Source: Anaerolineae bacterium
GTDB taxonomy: Bacteria > Chloroflexota > Anaerolineae > Anaerolineales > Villigracilaceae
Direction: 5' to 3'
Assembly: GCA_017303655.1 (NCBI GenBank)
Contig: JAFLCE010000030.1
Span: 1-41,706, forward strand
DNA: 41,706 nt
Of the stretch, positions 33,449 through 41,563 are shown in pieces (position 1 is the first letter of the stretch; each line of letters opens with the position of its first letter). The position numbers were made by a program, and so were the translations under genes. Below the pieces are notes generated by a model. It was not told the DNA's origin. It saw nothing but the letters and a program-made list of their open reading frames with translations, and did not search any database.

Positions 33449-33589
33449 AGAATGAGAACTCAAAATCCCTTCTGGTTTCATTTCAGACCGAGCGATTTTG
33501 AATTGTCTATATCGATTTAATTCACTTTATAACAAGGGATTTATGTTTGAGGATTGTATCCGCCTGCATTTACAGATGGGTGGGCGATT

Positions 33590-33634
33590 GAATCAAAGAG
33601 CCGACTTACCATGAATAAGTCGGCTCTTTGATTC
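33590..33634. terminator. 19-bp perfect hairpin after the Tudor-like gene
   Basis: GAATCAAAGAGCCGACTTA and its exact complement enclose a 7-nt loop. It begins at the stop codon of the minus-strand Tudor-like gene. No long T-run follows on either side, but position and strength suit a terminator. Confidence 0.6.
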
Positions 33635-33956
33635 ACGCTTCTATATAGAAGCGGACACGATTTAGGGTACTCCACTCGCTGGATCCGTCACTAAATTCCA
33701 CTTCCAGCCGGTCACCATCCACACTTCGTATAGTGACGTCGTAGTACTGGTCGTCCTTTGCGGATTTACATTCCACCTCTTCATCTGCGGAGACGGCATA
33801 TTCTTCGAGATATTCTTCCTGCGTCCATTCTTCTTCGCCTGTGTCAAAACGGATGTAGATATCCTCTTCTGCAATGCTGATGATGGTGGCTGGGTAGAAA
33901 TAATCATCCTCATCCCAGTATGCAAATACACGGTCGCCTTCGCTCCAATATTCCAT
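33633..33956 (-). CDS. Small tandem Tudor/Agenet-like protein
   Basis: The 107-residue, highly acidic product has two similar halves: EGDRVFAYWDEDDYFYPATI...DIYIRFDTGEEEW (about 6-50) and VECKSAKDDQYYDVTI...LEVEFSDGSSEW (about 60-100). Each reads as a Tudor/Agenet-like barrel with the G-x-x-V...W/Y...Y-x-A-T-I...V-x-F-x-D-G pattern. Such domains bind methylated or charged peptide tails in eukaryotes; in bacteria their role is unclear. No signal peptide. AAAGGA precedes the ATG and a TGTTATAAT promoter lies about 33 nt upstream. Confidence 0.8.
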   Translation of the reverse strand: MEYWSEGDRVFAYWDEDDYFYPATIISIAEEDIYIRFDTGEEEWTQEEYLEEYAVSADEEVECKSAKDDQYYDVTIRSVDGDRLEVEFSDGSSEWSTLNRVRFYIEA

Positions 33957-33987
33957 TTTATGTCCTTTTCAAATTGAGTTCCTGTCA

Positions 33988-33996
33988 TTATAACAA
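33988..33996 (-). promoter_or_regulatory. Extended -10 promoter of the Tudor-like gene
   Basis: On the minus strand TGTTATAAT, in the 82-bp gap shared with the divergent YjbQ gene. Confidence 0.55.
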
Positions 33997-34020
33997 AGCA
34001 GACGAAGACTCTGCTGAGCC

Positions 34021-34029
34021 TGCTATAAT
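34021..34029 (+). promoter_or_regulatory. Extended -10 promoter of yjbQ
   Basis: TGCTATAAT ends 9 nt before the ATG at 34039 and 3 nt before a GTG at 34033, so the mRNA has almost no leader. No -35 consensus is seen. Confidence 0.6.
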
Positions 34030-34038
34030 TTTGTGACT

Positions 34039-34461
34039 ATGAACTGGTTCAAAACGACTCTCGAAATTTCCACGCCGGGTAAAGGGCTTCTAGACATCAC
34101 TTCGTCTATTCGCACGCAGTTGAAGGAGTGGGGTGTACGTGAGGGCATGTGCTTCCTGTTTTTACAGCATACCAGCGCCTCTCTGGTCATCAGCGAAAAC
34201 TGGGACCCAACCGCCCGCGCCGATTTGGAAACTTTCATGGAACGCCTCGTGCCCGAACGGGACAGTTGGTACACCCATGATCTGGAAGGACCCGACGACG
34301 CCACCTCTCACATCCGCTCGATGTTGACCGATACTAGCCTCACCATTCCTGTTGACGACGGCGATCTCTCGCTGGGAACCTGGCAGGGAATTTACATTTT
34401 CGAGCATCGCGCCCGCCCGCACAGACGGAAAGTGTTGATGCGAGTGTTATCGGTTGATTGA
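34039..34461 (+). CDS. YjbQ/UPF0047 family protein
   Basis: The 140-residue product matches the UPF0047 family, about 138 residues long. Conserved parts are LLDITSSIRTQLKEWGVREG, the FLQHTSASLVISENWDP motif, the DATSHIRSML helix and LGTWQGIYIFEHR near the end. A weak thiamine-phosphate synthase activity is reported for E. coli YjbQ, but the true role is not settled. The ATG at 34039 gives the family's usual N-terminus; a GTG lies 6 nt earlier. Confidence 0.92.
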   Translation: MNWFKTTLEISTPGKGLLDITSSIRTQLKEWGVREGMCFLFLQHTSASLVISENWDPTARADLETFMERLVPERDSWYTHDLEGPDDATSHIRSMLTDTSLTIPVDDGDLSLGTWQGIYIFEHRARPHRRKVLMRVLSVD

Positions 34462-34464
34462 CCT

Positions 34465-37239
34465 TTAGGTAGGACTCTCTTTCTGTATCTCTCCCCATAT
34501 CATCACTCTGTTCCTTCCATTTTGCTTGGAATGATAAAGTGCTTTATCTGCTTTGTGGATCAAATCTTCTGCCATCTCTGTATGACTGGGGTAGGTGGCA
34601 ATCCCTGCTGAGACTGTAATATTGATGTTCTTTGTTTCGTATTGAATATAGATTTGAGTACATTGAGTTCGAAACTGTTCGGCACGATCATACGCAGCTT
34701 GGGTATCTGTCCCTGGCAAGACCAACAGGAATTCTTCACCGCCATAACGGCAGGCGATATCTGAACCCCGGCTATTGTTCTTTAGAAGATCTGCAATGGC
34801 AATCAGGAATTTATCGCCGGTTTTGTGTCCATACGAGTCGTTGATATTCTTAAAATGGTCAACGTCCATCATAAGAAGGCTGATTGGGATGTTCTCACGC
34901 TCTGCACGTTTGAACTCGTGTGCGAGAAATTCGGCAAGATAGCGGCGGTTGTAAAGCCCTGTTAATGGATCAAGGATGGCTTGTTCCTGCAACTCATTGC
35001 GAAGCTGTTCGATTTTCTTTACATGGTTTTGCAATTGTTTGTTCGCCTGCATCAACAGGTGCTCATTTAATTTTCTTTCTGTAATATCTCGTGAGACGCC
35101 GTATACCTCCAAATGCGAGGTGTCTTCATTGAAACGGAAACTTGTAGTCGCTTCTGTCCATATCGTGGAACCGTCTTTGCAGGGTTGTTCCACTTCGTTA
35201 ATGTGAAATCCTATCTTGCCATCCAGATACTCCTGTACATAGGTTGGAAGCTTTTCTTGAAGTAATTGGAATGATTGCAGTGTTAGTGCTTCTGAAAGAT
35301 CTTGCTGAAGTACTTCGTCAACTGTATATCCCCGCAACCTTTCGACGGATGGACTTACGTATCGGAAACGCATCTTGTTGATATCGAGGATCCAGATCAC
35401 ATCTGAAATATTTTCCGCTAACAACCTGTAACGAATTTCACTAGCTTTCAAAGCCTGATCAGCCCGCTTGCGATCTGTCACATCATCGAATGTCGTATAC
35501 ACCTGGTAGGGTTCCTCTTCGCCGTTTTTGAATTGCGGGACGGCATGAACAATGATCCAACGGTAGTCGTTGATCTGTGGATTGAATACTCCCAGGACGA
35601 CATTTCGAACTTCCTGCCCGGTGCGCAACGCGATCATAGCTGGGTGTTCCTGCCCGGGTAGGTCACTGCCATCTTCGTATATGGTTCTCCAGCGTGGGTC
35701 CATAGAGGTGCGCCCTTGCATTTGGTCGCTGGTGAGCCCCAGAAGACGTTCGGCAGCGGGGTTTGCCAGTACGACTTCACCGATTTTGGATTGAAATACA
35801 ACTCCCTGCACCATAGTTTCAAATAGCAATCGGAAACGAGCTTCGCTATCGCGCAGACGTTCTTCTGCTTTCTTGCGTTCACTAATATCCTGCATGAAAG
35901 CGATGATATGAAGCGAGTCTTCGAAGTGGTAATAACTAAGTTTGATATCCACTGGAATTTCTCTGCCATCTTTATGTTTAGCAAGTAGGTTGATCCCAGT
36001 TCCAAGTTGACGAATAAAGGGTTTTTCGCTATATCCATTTCGGTGGGCAGCATGGAATTCTTGGAAACGATCTGGCAACAATTCGTCCACATTTTTTCCA
36101 ACAAGTTCATTAGTGGAGTATCCTATCAAACTGGATGCTTCCGTATTGGCGAAGTTAATCGTACCGTCCTGGTCAATGCCAAAGATCGAATACGGCGCTG
36201 AGCCAACCAATTGACGGATGCGCTCTTCACTGGCAAGCAAGGCTTCTCTTGCTTGCCTTTTTTCGTTGATGTTGCGCGAGACACCATAAATTTCGATATG
36301 CCCATTTTCAGGATTGATCTGAAAATTTGCTGTAACTTCAGTCCAGACTGTAGAGCCATCCTTGCAAGTCTGTTCCAGTTCGTCCACATAAAATGCCCGA
36401 TGCCCACTTTGAAAATCCTTTAATCGCGAAGCAATCGATTTTTGAACGTATTGGAAAGAAGCTGGCATCAGGGCGTTTTCCATGTTGCCTGCAATGACCT
36501 CTTCTGGCGTGTATCCTCTTAACCGCTCCACGGATGGACTGATGTAACGGGTGCGATTTTCAATAACATCATATATCCAGATCACATCCGATACATTTTC
36601 TGCCAATAGACGGTACATTTCCCTGCTTTGCTTTAGCGCTTCTTCCGTTTTATGCCTTTCTTCAAGCTCTACTTTCAATTGCGTATTTGTATAATTGAGA
36701 TGCTCTATCAAAAGATGAACAGCTCCATTGGAAATAATGATAATAATGATCAAAATGACATAGTCGAATAGTGTGGCATGTGAGTCGATTTTTGGATTGT
36801 ATAACCCATAAATATCCCCAAATGTCAGCCAAGTGATTCCTACAAGAGTTAATCCCGTTGCAAAGATCATACCGCGACGTTTTTGAGCCAGCCCTGCGAA
36901 CATGATCATGACGGGATAAACAATCAGTGCGTAGTCGTGAATCCCCTGTCCCAGAGTTGCGGCGATGGTGATAAACGTTATATAGATGCCAACCGTCGCC
37001 AGACTGCTTTCAGAAAGTTTTCCTTGGCGCAGAAGGACCATGGGAATGAGTTGTAGAATGCAGCCTGAGGTAATTAAAAGCCAAAGAGAGTAATCCCCCC
37101 ATACCAAATCCATAAATAGGATAAAGCCACTTCCCACCCAATAGATCAGGATAATGATCAGCAGGATTCGCGCCAGTCTCTTTTCTTCTTCCCTTTGATT
37201 ATTATGGCGTAACATCCACTTGTTCGGGGTATTCGACAT
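34465..37239 (-). CDS. Membrane-bound diguanylate cyclase with four PAS domains
   Basis: The 924-residue product has a hydrophobic N-terminal region with about six membrane segments (residues 22-185), then four PAS domains (about 205-335, 335-460, 465-590 and 590-715), a short coiled coil and a GGDEF domain (about 755-915). The catalytic motif is GGEEF (about 833-837) with an RGSD inhibitory I-site five residues before, so it should be active and feedback-controlled. PAS 1 and PAS 4 are near-copies (YRLLAENVSDVIWI and YRLLAENISDVIWI, both with SPSVERLRGYT), showing internal duplication. The stop codon is 3 nt from the convergent yjbQ stop. A TGCTATAAT promoter lies 53-61 nt upstream. Confidence 0.93.
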   Translation of the reverse strand: MSNTPNKWMLRHNNQREEEKRLARILLIIILIYWVGSGFILFMDLVWGDYSLWLLITSGCILQLIPMVLLRQGKLSESSLATVGIYITFITIAATLGQGIHDYALIVYPVMIMFAGLAQKRRGMIFATGLTLVGITWLTFGDIYGLYNPKIDSHATLFDYVILIIIIIISNGAVHLLIEHLNYTNTQLKVELEERHKTEEALKQSREMYRLLAENVSDVIWIYDVIENRTRYISPSVERLRGYTPEEVIAGNMENALMPASFQYVQKSIASRLKDFQSGHRAFYVDELEQTCKDGSTVWTEVTANFQINPENGHIEIYGVSRNINEKRQAREALLASEERIRQLVGSAPYSIFGIDQDGTINFANTEASSLIGYSTNELVGKNVDELLPDRFQEFHAAHRNGYSEKPFIRQLGTGINLLAKHKDGREIPVDIKLSYYHFEDSLHIIAFMQDISERKKAEERLRDSEARFRLLFETMVQGVVFQSKIGEVVLANPAAERLLGLTSDQMQGRTSMDPRWRTIYEDGSDLPGQEHPAMIALRTGQEVRNVVLGVFNPQINDYRWIIVHAVPQFKNGEEEPYQVYTTFDDVTDRKRADQALKASEIRYRLLAENISDVIWILDINKMRFRYVSPSVERLRGYTVDEVLQQDLSEALTLQSFQLLQEKLPTYVQEYLDGKIGFHINEVEQPCKDGSTIWTEATTSFRFNEDTSHLEVYGVSRDITERKLNEHLLMQANKQLQNHVKKIEQLRNELQEQAILDPLTGLYNRRYLAEFLAHEFKRAERENIPISLLMMDVDHFKNINDSYGHKTGDKFLIAIADLLKNNSRGSDIACRYGGEEFLLVLPGTDTQAAYDRAEQFRTQCTQIYIQYETKNINITVSAGIATYPSHTEMAEDLIHKADKALYHSKQNGRNRVMIWGEIQKESPT

Positions 37240-37291
37240 AAGATATGCCTATTGTGATAGATTTATTTTCTGACAAGATCATCCTTAGCCA

Positions 37292-37300
37292 ATTATAGCA
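37292..37300 (-). promoter_or_regulatory. Extended -10 promoter of the membrane cyclase
   Basis: On the minus strand TGCTATAAT, identical to the elements at 33440-33448 and 34021-34029. Confidence 0.6.
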
Positions 37301-37331
37301 AGAAAGCGCCTCAATATGCATGTGCTGCCCG

Positions 37332-37368
37332 TTAAATAAAAGTCGGTTTGCCTCTCGACAAACCGACT
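37332..37368 (-). terminator. Intrinsic terminator of the GTPase gene
   Basis: On the minus strand AGTCGGTTTG, an 8-nt loop, CAAACCGACT, then TTTTATTTAAC, just after the stop codon at 37375. Confidence 0.87.
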
Positions 37369-37374
37369 AATCTC

Positions 37375-38697
37375 TTATTTCTTCTTCCCAAACTTCTTCA
37401 TCAGCACATCTTTCAACGTAGGCACGCCGATCTCCTGCAATTCATACCTCACTCGCTGAGTCGGTTTCGTGATCTTCATCACGCGCGAAAGGTCGATGGG
37501 TGTACCGATAATGACCATATCGACATCGGATTTATTAATGGTCTCTTCGAGGTCTTTGGTCTGCGCATCGCCATATCCCATGGCTGGCAAAATCGGACCT
37601 GTCTTCGGGTACTTTAGGTATGTTGCTGCAATCGACTTCACTGCAAACGGACGTGGATCCACGATCTCTTTCGCGCCGAAGCGGCGGGCGGCGACGTAAC
37701 CAGCGCCATATGCCATCTCACCATGAGTGAGTGTCGGACCATCTTCCACGACCAGCACGCGCTTGCCAAAAATAGCATCAGGGTCATCCACGAAGAGGGG
37801 AGAGGCGGCTTCGATCTGCACAGCAGTCGGGTTTAATTTGCGGAGCGACTCACGAAGTTTGATGACATTCTCTGCATCGGCGGTATCCACTTTGTTGATG
37901 ACGAAACAATCTGCCATACGGACGTTGGTCTCGCCGGGATAGTATGTCGATTCGTGTCCGGTGCGATGCGGGTCTGCGACCACGATCTGATAATCGGGAA
38001 CATAGAACGGGAAGTCGTTATTGCCGCCGTCCCACAATACAATATCCGCTTCGGCTTCGGCTTTGCGGATGATCTTCTCGTAATCGACACCGGCATAAAT
38101 GATCACGCCGCTGTCAATGTGCGGCTCATATTCCTCGCGCTCTTCAATAGTACATTGATATTCGTCGAGGTCGTCATATGTTGCGTAGCGTTGTACTTCC
38201 TGCGCGACAAGATTTCCATATGGCATCGGGTGACGGATGGCGGCGACTTTGTAGCCCATCTCTTGCAAGACGGCTGCCACGCGCCTCGTGGTCTGACTTT
38301 TGCCTGATCCCGTCCGAACGGCACTGATCGATACGACCGGCTTCGTACTCTTGATCTGCGTGTTCTTCGTGCCCATAATGCGGAAGTCCGCACCGGCGGC
38401 ATTGACCATACTGGCTTTGTGCATCACATATTCATGCGGCACATCGCTGTATGAAAAGACAACTTGTTCCGCGCCATACTTTTTGATGAGGTCGAGCAGC
38501 TCTTCCTCGGCTCGGATGGGGATTCCGCTTGGGTACAGCGACCCAGCCAACTCTTTCGGGTAGACGCGTCCTTCAATGTCGGGGATTTGGGTGGCGGTAA
38601 AAGCTACAACTTCGTAATCCTTATTCCCTCTGAAAAATGTATTGAAGTTGTGAAAATCGCGCCCTGCGGCGCCCATGATGATGGTTTTGATCGGCAT
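37375..38697 (-). CDS. Cyclic 2,3-diphosphoglycerate synthase-like GTPase
   Basis: The 440-residue product begins IIMGAAGRDFHNFNTFFR, a Rossmann-type motif of this family. It continues with a P-loop SAVRTGSGKSQTTRR (about 125-139), VLWDGGNNDFPFY, NKVDTAD and VVEDGPTLTHGEMAYGAG. This matches the bacterial proteins annotated as cyclic 2,3-diphosphoglycerate synthase. The archaeal enzyme closes 2,3-bisphosphoglycerate into an osmolyte and heat protectant; in bacteria the activity is largely unproven. The ATG has AGGAG upstream (GGAGTTTCC). A terminator follows, so it is probably a single-gene unit. Confidence 0.85.
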   Translation of the reverse strand: MPIKTIIMGAAGRDFHNFNTFFRGNKDYEVVAFTATQIPDIEGRVYPKELAGSLYPSGIPIRAEEELLDLIKKYGAEQVVFSYSDVPHEYVMHKASMVNAAGADFRIMGTKNTQIKSTKPVVSISAVRTGSGKSQTTRRVAAVLQEMGYKVAAIRHPMPYGNLVAQEVQRYATYDDLDEYQCTIEEREEYEPHIDSGVIIYAGVDYEKIIRKAEAEADIVLWDGGNNDFPFYVPDYQIVVADPHRTGHESTYYPGETNVRMADCFVINKVDTADAENVIKLRESLRKLNPTAVQIEAASPLFVDDPDAIFGKRVLVVEDGPTLTHGEMAYGAGYVAARRFGAKEIVDPRPFAVKSIAATYLKYPKTGPILPAMGYGDAQTKDLEETINKSDVDMVIIGTPIDLSRVMKITKPTQRVRYELQEIGVPTLKDVLMKKFGKKK

Positions 38698-38870
38698 AGG
38701 AAACTCCTGTGCATGTCACGGTGAGGACAGTGTCCGGAAAATCTCGGCTTGGGATTTGAGACCTCCGTTTTTACCCACAATGACATTTACGATAGTTAAT
38801 ATCTAATCTACGTGAAATTCTCTCTGAGGTGAAGTAACGTTTAGCCTTATTTTGGCATGACACTTGCAGA

Positions 38871-38904
38871 TAAAAAAACAGGCTGAGCAAAATGCTCAGC
38901 CTGT
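38871..38904 (-). terminator. Intrinsic terminator of argS
   Basis: On the minus strand ACAGGCTGAGCA, loop TTT, TGCTCAGCCTGT and then TTTTTTA: a 12-bp stem with a clear T-run. The rest of the 255-bp gap before the GTPase start shows nothing else. Confidence 0.9.
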
Positions 38905-38952
38905 CTACACTTTCCACTTTCTTTCCCCTCTTTTCTTTCTTCTTTCTTTACT

Positions 38953-40755
38953 TCACATCACATCCGGCGACTGAATATCCAGCAATCTCAACGCATTGGA
39001 AATTGCCTGCTTTGCCGCCGCCACCAAACGCAGACGGGCGTTCTTCACTTTTTCATCTTCGGTTTGCAGCACCGGCACCGCATGATAGAAAGAATGGAAG
39101 GCATTCGCCAGATCGTAGGCATAGGTCGCCATGATGAGTGGACGATATTCCTCCGCCGCCTGCTGGACTTTCTGCGGGAACTGCGACATCTGCTCGATGA
39201 GCTCGATTTCTTGCTTTGTAAGTTCGTAGTCGAAGGTTGCATTCGTCACACTGCCAGCCTTCTTCAAAATGGAGTTGGCGCGAACATACGCATTCTGAAT
39301 ATATGGACCGGTGCGTCCATCGAACGAAAGCGCTTCATTGATGTCGAAGACGATATCTTTGTTATTGTCGACTGATAGTAAGGAGTAGACCAATGCCCCC
39401 ATGCCGATTTGTTGGGCGATCTTCTCGCGCTCTTCGGGCGCGATCTCCACGCTTTTCTCAGCATTGACCGAGAGCACACGCTTCACAGCTTCGTCGTAGA
39501 CTTCTTTAAAGAGAGTCACGCGTCCCTTGCGAGAAGACATCGCACCTTCGGGCAGGGTTACATACCCATACGAAAGGTGATAGCACTTCTCTGCTTGTTT
39601 GAAACCCCACATCTCTAATATTTTGAATGCCTGTTGGAAATGCAGGCTCTGGCGGAAGTCCACCACGTAGATCGAACGATCCACGTGATACTTCTCGAAT
39701 TTATCCTTTGCAAGCGCAAGGTCTTTGGTGAGGTAGAGCGATGTGCCATCATTGCGTAAAACAACCGCTGTGCGGTATTTATCTTTAGTGAGACCAAGCT
39801 TCTCATCGATCTTCACAATGACGGGTCCGCCCGTTGCACGCTCATCATCGGCGATCTTTCGTTCGATGAGTTCGTTGATGATCGCCTTCGAGGGCTCGTC
39901 CACTTCGCTTTCGTAGAACCAGACATCGATATTAACATCGAGCATGTCCAGAATATCGCGCAATTCTTCCAAACTCCATTCGCGGGTCACGCGCCAGAGT
40001 TCGCGCACGGTTTCGTCGCCTGCATCCCATTTGCGATACATCTCGCGGCGTTCGGCTTCGTAGGCTTCGCGCTGCGCCGTCTCTTCAGGAGTTTCATTCT
40101 CTTTCTTTTCAAGCAGGGCAGTGGCTTCGGCGTACAGTTTCAACATCCACTGTCCGCGCTCATGCACGCCTTCAGGTTCCTGCCCTTTGTACATCTTTTC
40201 GTAGATCCACATCACGGTGATGACACCCAAGCCCAAGTCACCGGGGTACGAGGCGCGGATGGTTTTAAATCCTGCAAACTCTACCAGCCTTGCCAGCACT
40301 TCACCCAAAATGGTATTGCGGGCATGTCCAATATGGAAAGAGTGATGCGTATTCGGCTGGGCATATTCAACCATCACCGTTTCCGATTTTGCCCCACCGC
40401 GCCCGAATTCCACGCCCTTGTTTAGAACTTCATCCACAACACGAAGTGCATAATCGGATGTCTTAAAGTAGACGTTGAGATAGCCTTTCACCGCTTCGAT
40501 GTGACTGATCCCGGGCACGCTTCCCAACTGCGCCTTGACCTGCTCGGCAATTTCTTGAGCCTTTTGCGGCACTGGAAGCTTGCTCCCTTTGCCGAGTTTC
40601 GCTTCATTGGCTGCGGTCTGAAAGAAGGATGTAGCAAAACCCCATTCACCCGAGAAGGGGATGGGTTGCCACTTTAATTCTGCAAGCGCAATATCATTGG
40701 CTTTGCAGAATGCTTTAACTTTTTCTTCGATGAGTTGCTGTTCTTTTTGAAACAT
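38953..40755 (-). CDS. argS: Arginine--tRNA ligase
   Basis: The 600-residue product is a class I tRNA synthetase that charges tRNA-Arg. Landmarks are the N-terminal Add1-type domain, VEYAQPNTHHSFHIGHARN (HIGH motif, about residue 137), the KMSKS-like GAMSSRKGRV (about 397) and the C-terminal anticodon-binding helical domain with DGRTGPYIQNAYVRANSIL. An in-frame TTG at 40803 would add 16 residues; the ATG at 40755 is chosen because the extension is not conserved in the family and no ribosome-binding site precedes the TTG. The start remains uncertain. Confidence 0.95.
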   Translation of the reverse strand: MFQKEQQLIEEKVKAFCKANDIALAELKWQPIPFSGEWGFATSFFQTAANEAKLGKGSKLPVPQKAQEIAEQVKAQLGSVPGISHIEAVKGYLNVYFKTSDYALRVVDEVLNKGVEFGRGGAKSETVMVEYAQPNTHHSFHIGHARNTILGEVLARLVEFAGFKTIRASYPGDLGLGVITVMWIYEKMYKGQEPEGVHERGQWMLKLYAEATALLEKKENETPEETAQREAYEAERREMYRKWDAGDETVRELWRVTREWSLEELRDILDMLDVNIDVWFYESEVDEPSKAIINELIERKIADDERATGGPVIVKIDEKLGLTKDKYRTAVVLRNDGTSLYLTKDLALAKDKFEKYHVDRSIYVVDFRQSLHFQQAFKILEMWGFKQAEKCYHLSYGYVTLPEGAMSSRKGRVTLFKEVYDEAVKRVLSVNAEKSVEIAPEEREKIAQQIGMGALVYSLLSVDNNKDIVFDINEALSFDGRTGPYIQNAYVRANSILKKAGSVTNATFDYELTKQEIELIEQMSQFPQKVQQAAEEYRPLIMATYAYDLANAFHSFYHAVPVLQTEDEKVKNARLRLVAAAKQAISNALRLLDIQSPDVM

Positions 40756-40827
40756 AGCGTAGCGATCCTGCGGATAAGTTTTCTCGATTATATCTACTTT
40801 CAATGCCGAAACGAAATGAATGTAGGT

Positions 40828-40950
40828 TGTGAATTTCTCAACGCCGAAGGCGTGGAATGATTATAGATTAATGGATTGTGTCGTTCCAACCCCGAAGGGG
40901 TGATATAGGTTTTGTTTGTTGCTAGAATCCTGTCATCCCTGCGGGATTAG
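40828..40950. repeat. Short CCGAAGG palindromes upstream of argS
   Basis: AACGCCGAAGGCGTGG and CAACCCCGAAGGGGTG are two small palindromes sharing the CCGAAGG core; a third, ATCCCTGCGGGAT, lies at about 40937. Similar elements are dispersed in many bacterial genomes. No gene is seen in the 177-bp gap. Confidence 0.5.
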
Positions 40951-41496
40951 ACTCTTAAAGGCGGTAGGTGGTAACTTCAGTCGTTCGATGACCTTTTCTG
41001 CACACTCTTCGGTCGTCAATTTGGAGGTATCTAATTCAAGGTCATATTTTGTGTATTTATGGATTACATCATATTGCAATCTAGCTTGCCCAAGGGTGCG
41101 GTCTTTGCGGTCTTTCTCGCGTTGTTCGAGCACGTCGAGTGGACAAGTCAAGCCGATGAGGTAGGCATTGATGTCAGCGAATAATGTAGCACATTCATCC
41201 ACCCAGGCTTTTTCGACGAAGACATGATCGGCGAGGATGTTATTTCCGCGCGAAGCGGCAGCGGCTATGGCGTGGTGCATGCCCGAGAACAGCGACCAGC
41301 CTACAGGTCCAGAATGAAGCGCTTTTCCGAGCACCTCATCCCAAAGCGGACGTTCAAGGTAACGGCTGGGGAGCATCCAAATGAATTTGTCGATGCCCAT
41401 ATCTAGATACGGTTCTGGCAGTTTCTTTTGCAAAAGTTTCAGCAGGGAAGTTTTGCCAGAGGATGAGGTGCCGTTGATGAAGATGACGGTTGCCAT
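40933..41496 (-). CDS. Chloramphenicol phosphotransferase-like P-loop kinase
   Basis: The 187-residue product has Walker A NGTSSSGKTS (about 8-17), the LPEPYLDMGIDKFIWMLP region that aligns with the substrate-binding LPEPWLAFGVDSLI segment of the Streptomyces chloramphenicol 3'-phosphotransferase, ILADHVFVE and the Arg-rich lid EQREKDRKDRTLGQARLQYD. Family members phosphorylate small hydroxylated compounds; most have unknown substrates, so resistance is not implied. It ends 178 nt before argS and lies 67 bp after rpsT. Confidence 0.85.
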   Translation of the reverse strand: MATVIFINGTSSSGKTSLLKLLQKKLPEPYLDMGIDKFIWMLPSRYLERPLWDEVLGKALHSGPVGWSLFSGMHHAIAAAASRGNNILADHVFVEKAWVDECATLFADINAYLIGLTCPLDVLEQREKDRKDRTLGQARLQYDVIHKYTKYDLELDTSKLTTEECAEKVIERLKLPPTAFKSLIPQG

Positions 41497-41519
41497 AAAG
41501 TACCCGTGATGGGTATAAC

Positions 41520-41544
41520 AAAAACGGGAGTCTTACGACTCCCG
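41520..41544 (-). terminator. Intrinsic terminator of rpsT
   Basis: On the minus strand CGGGAGTC, loop GTAA, GACTCCCG, then TTTTTGTTA, 19 nt after the rpsT stop. Confidence 0.88.
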
Positions 41545-41563
41545 CTCCGGCTTCGATGCAAAC

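Noticed and set aside
40933-41496. A chloramphenicol resistance gene
   Set aside because: The fold and motifs match the phosphotransferase family, but most members have other or unknown substrates, so resistance is not supported.
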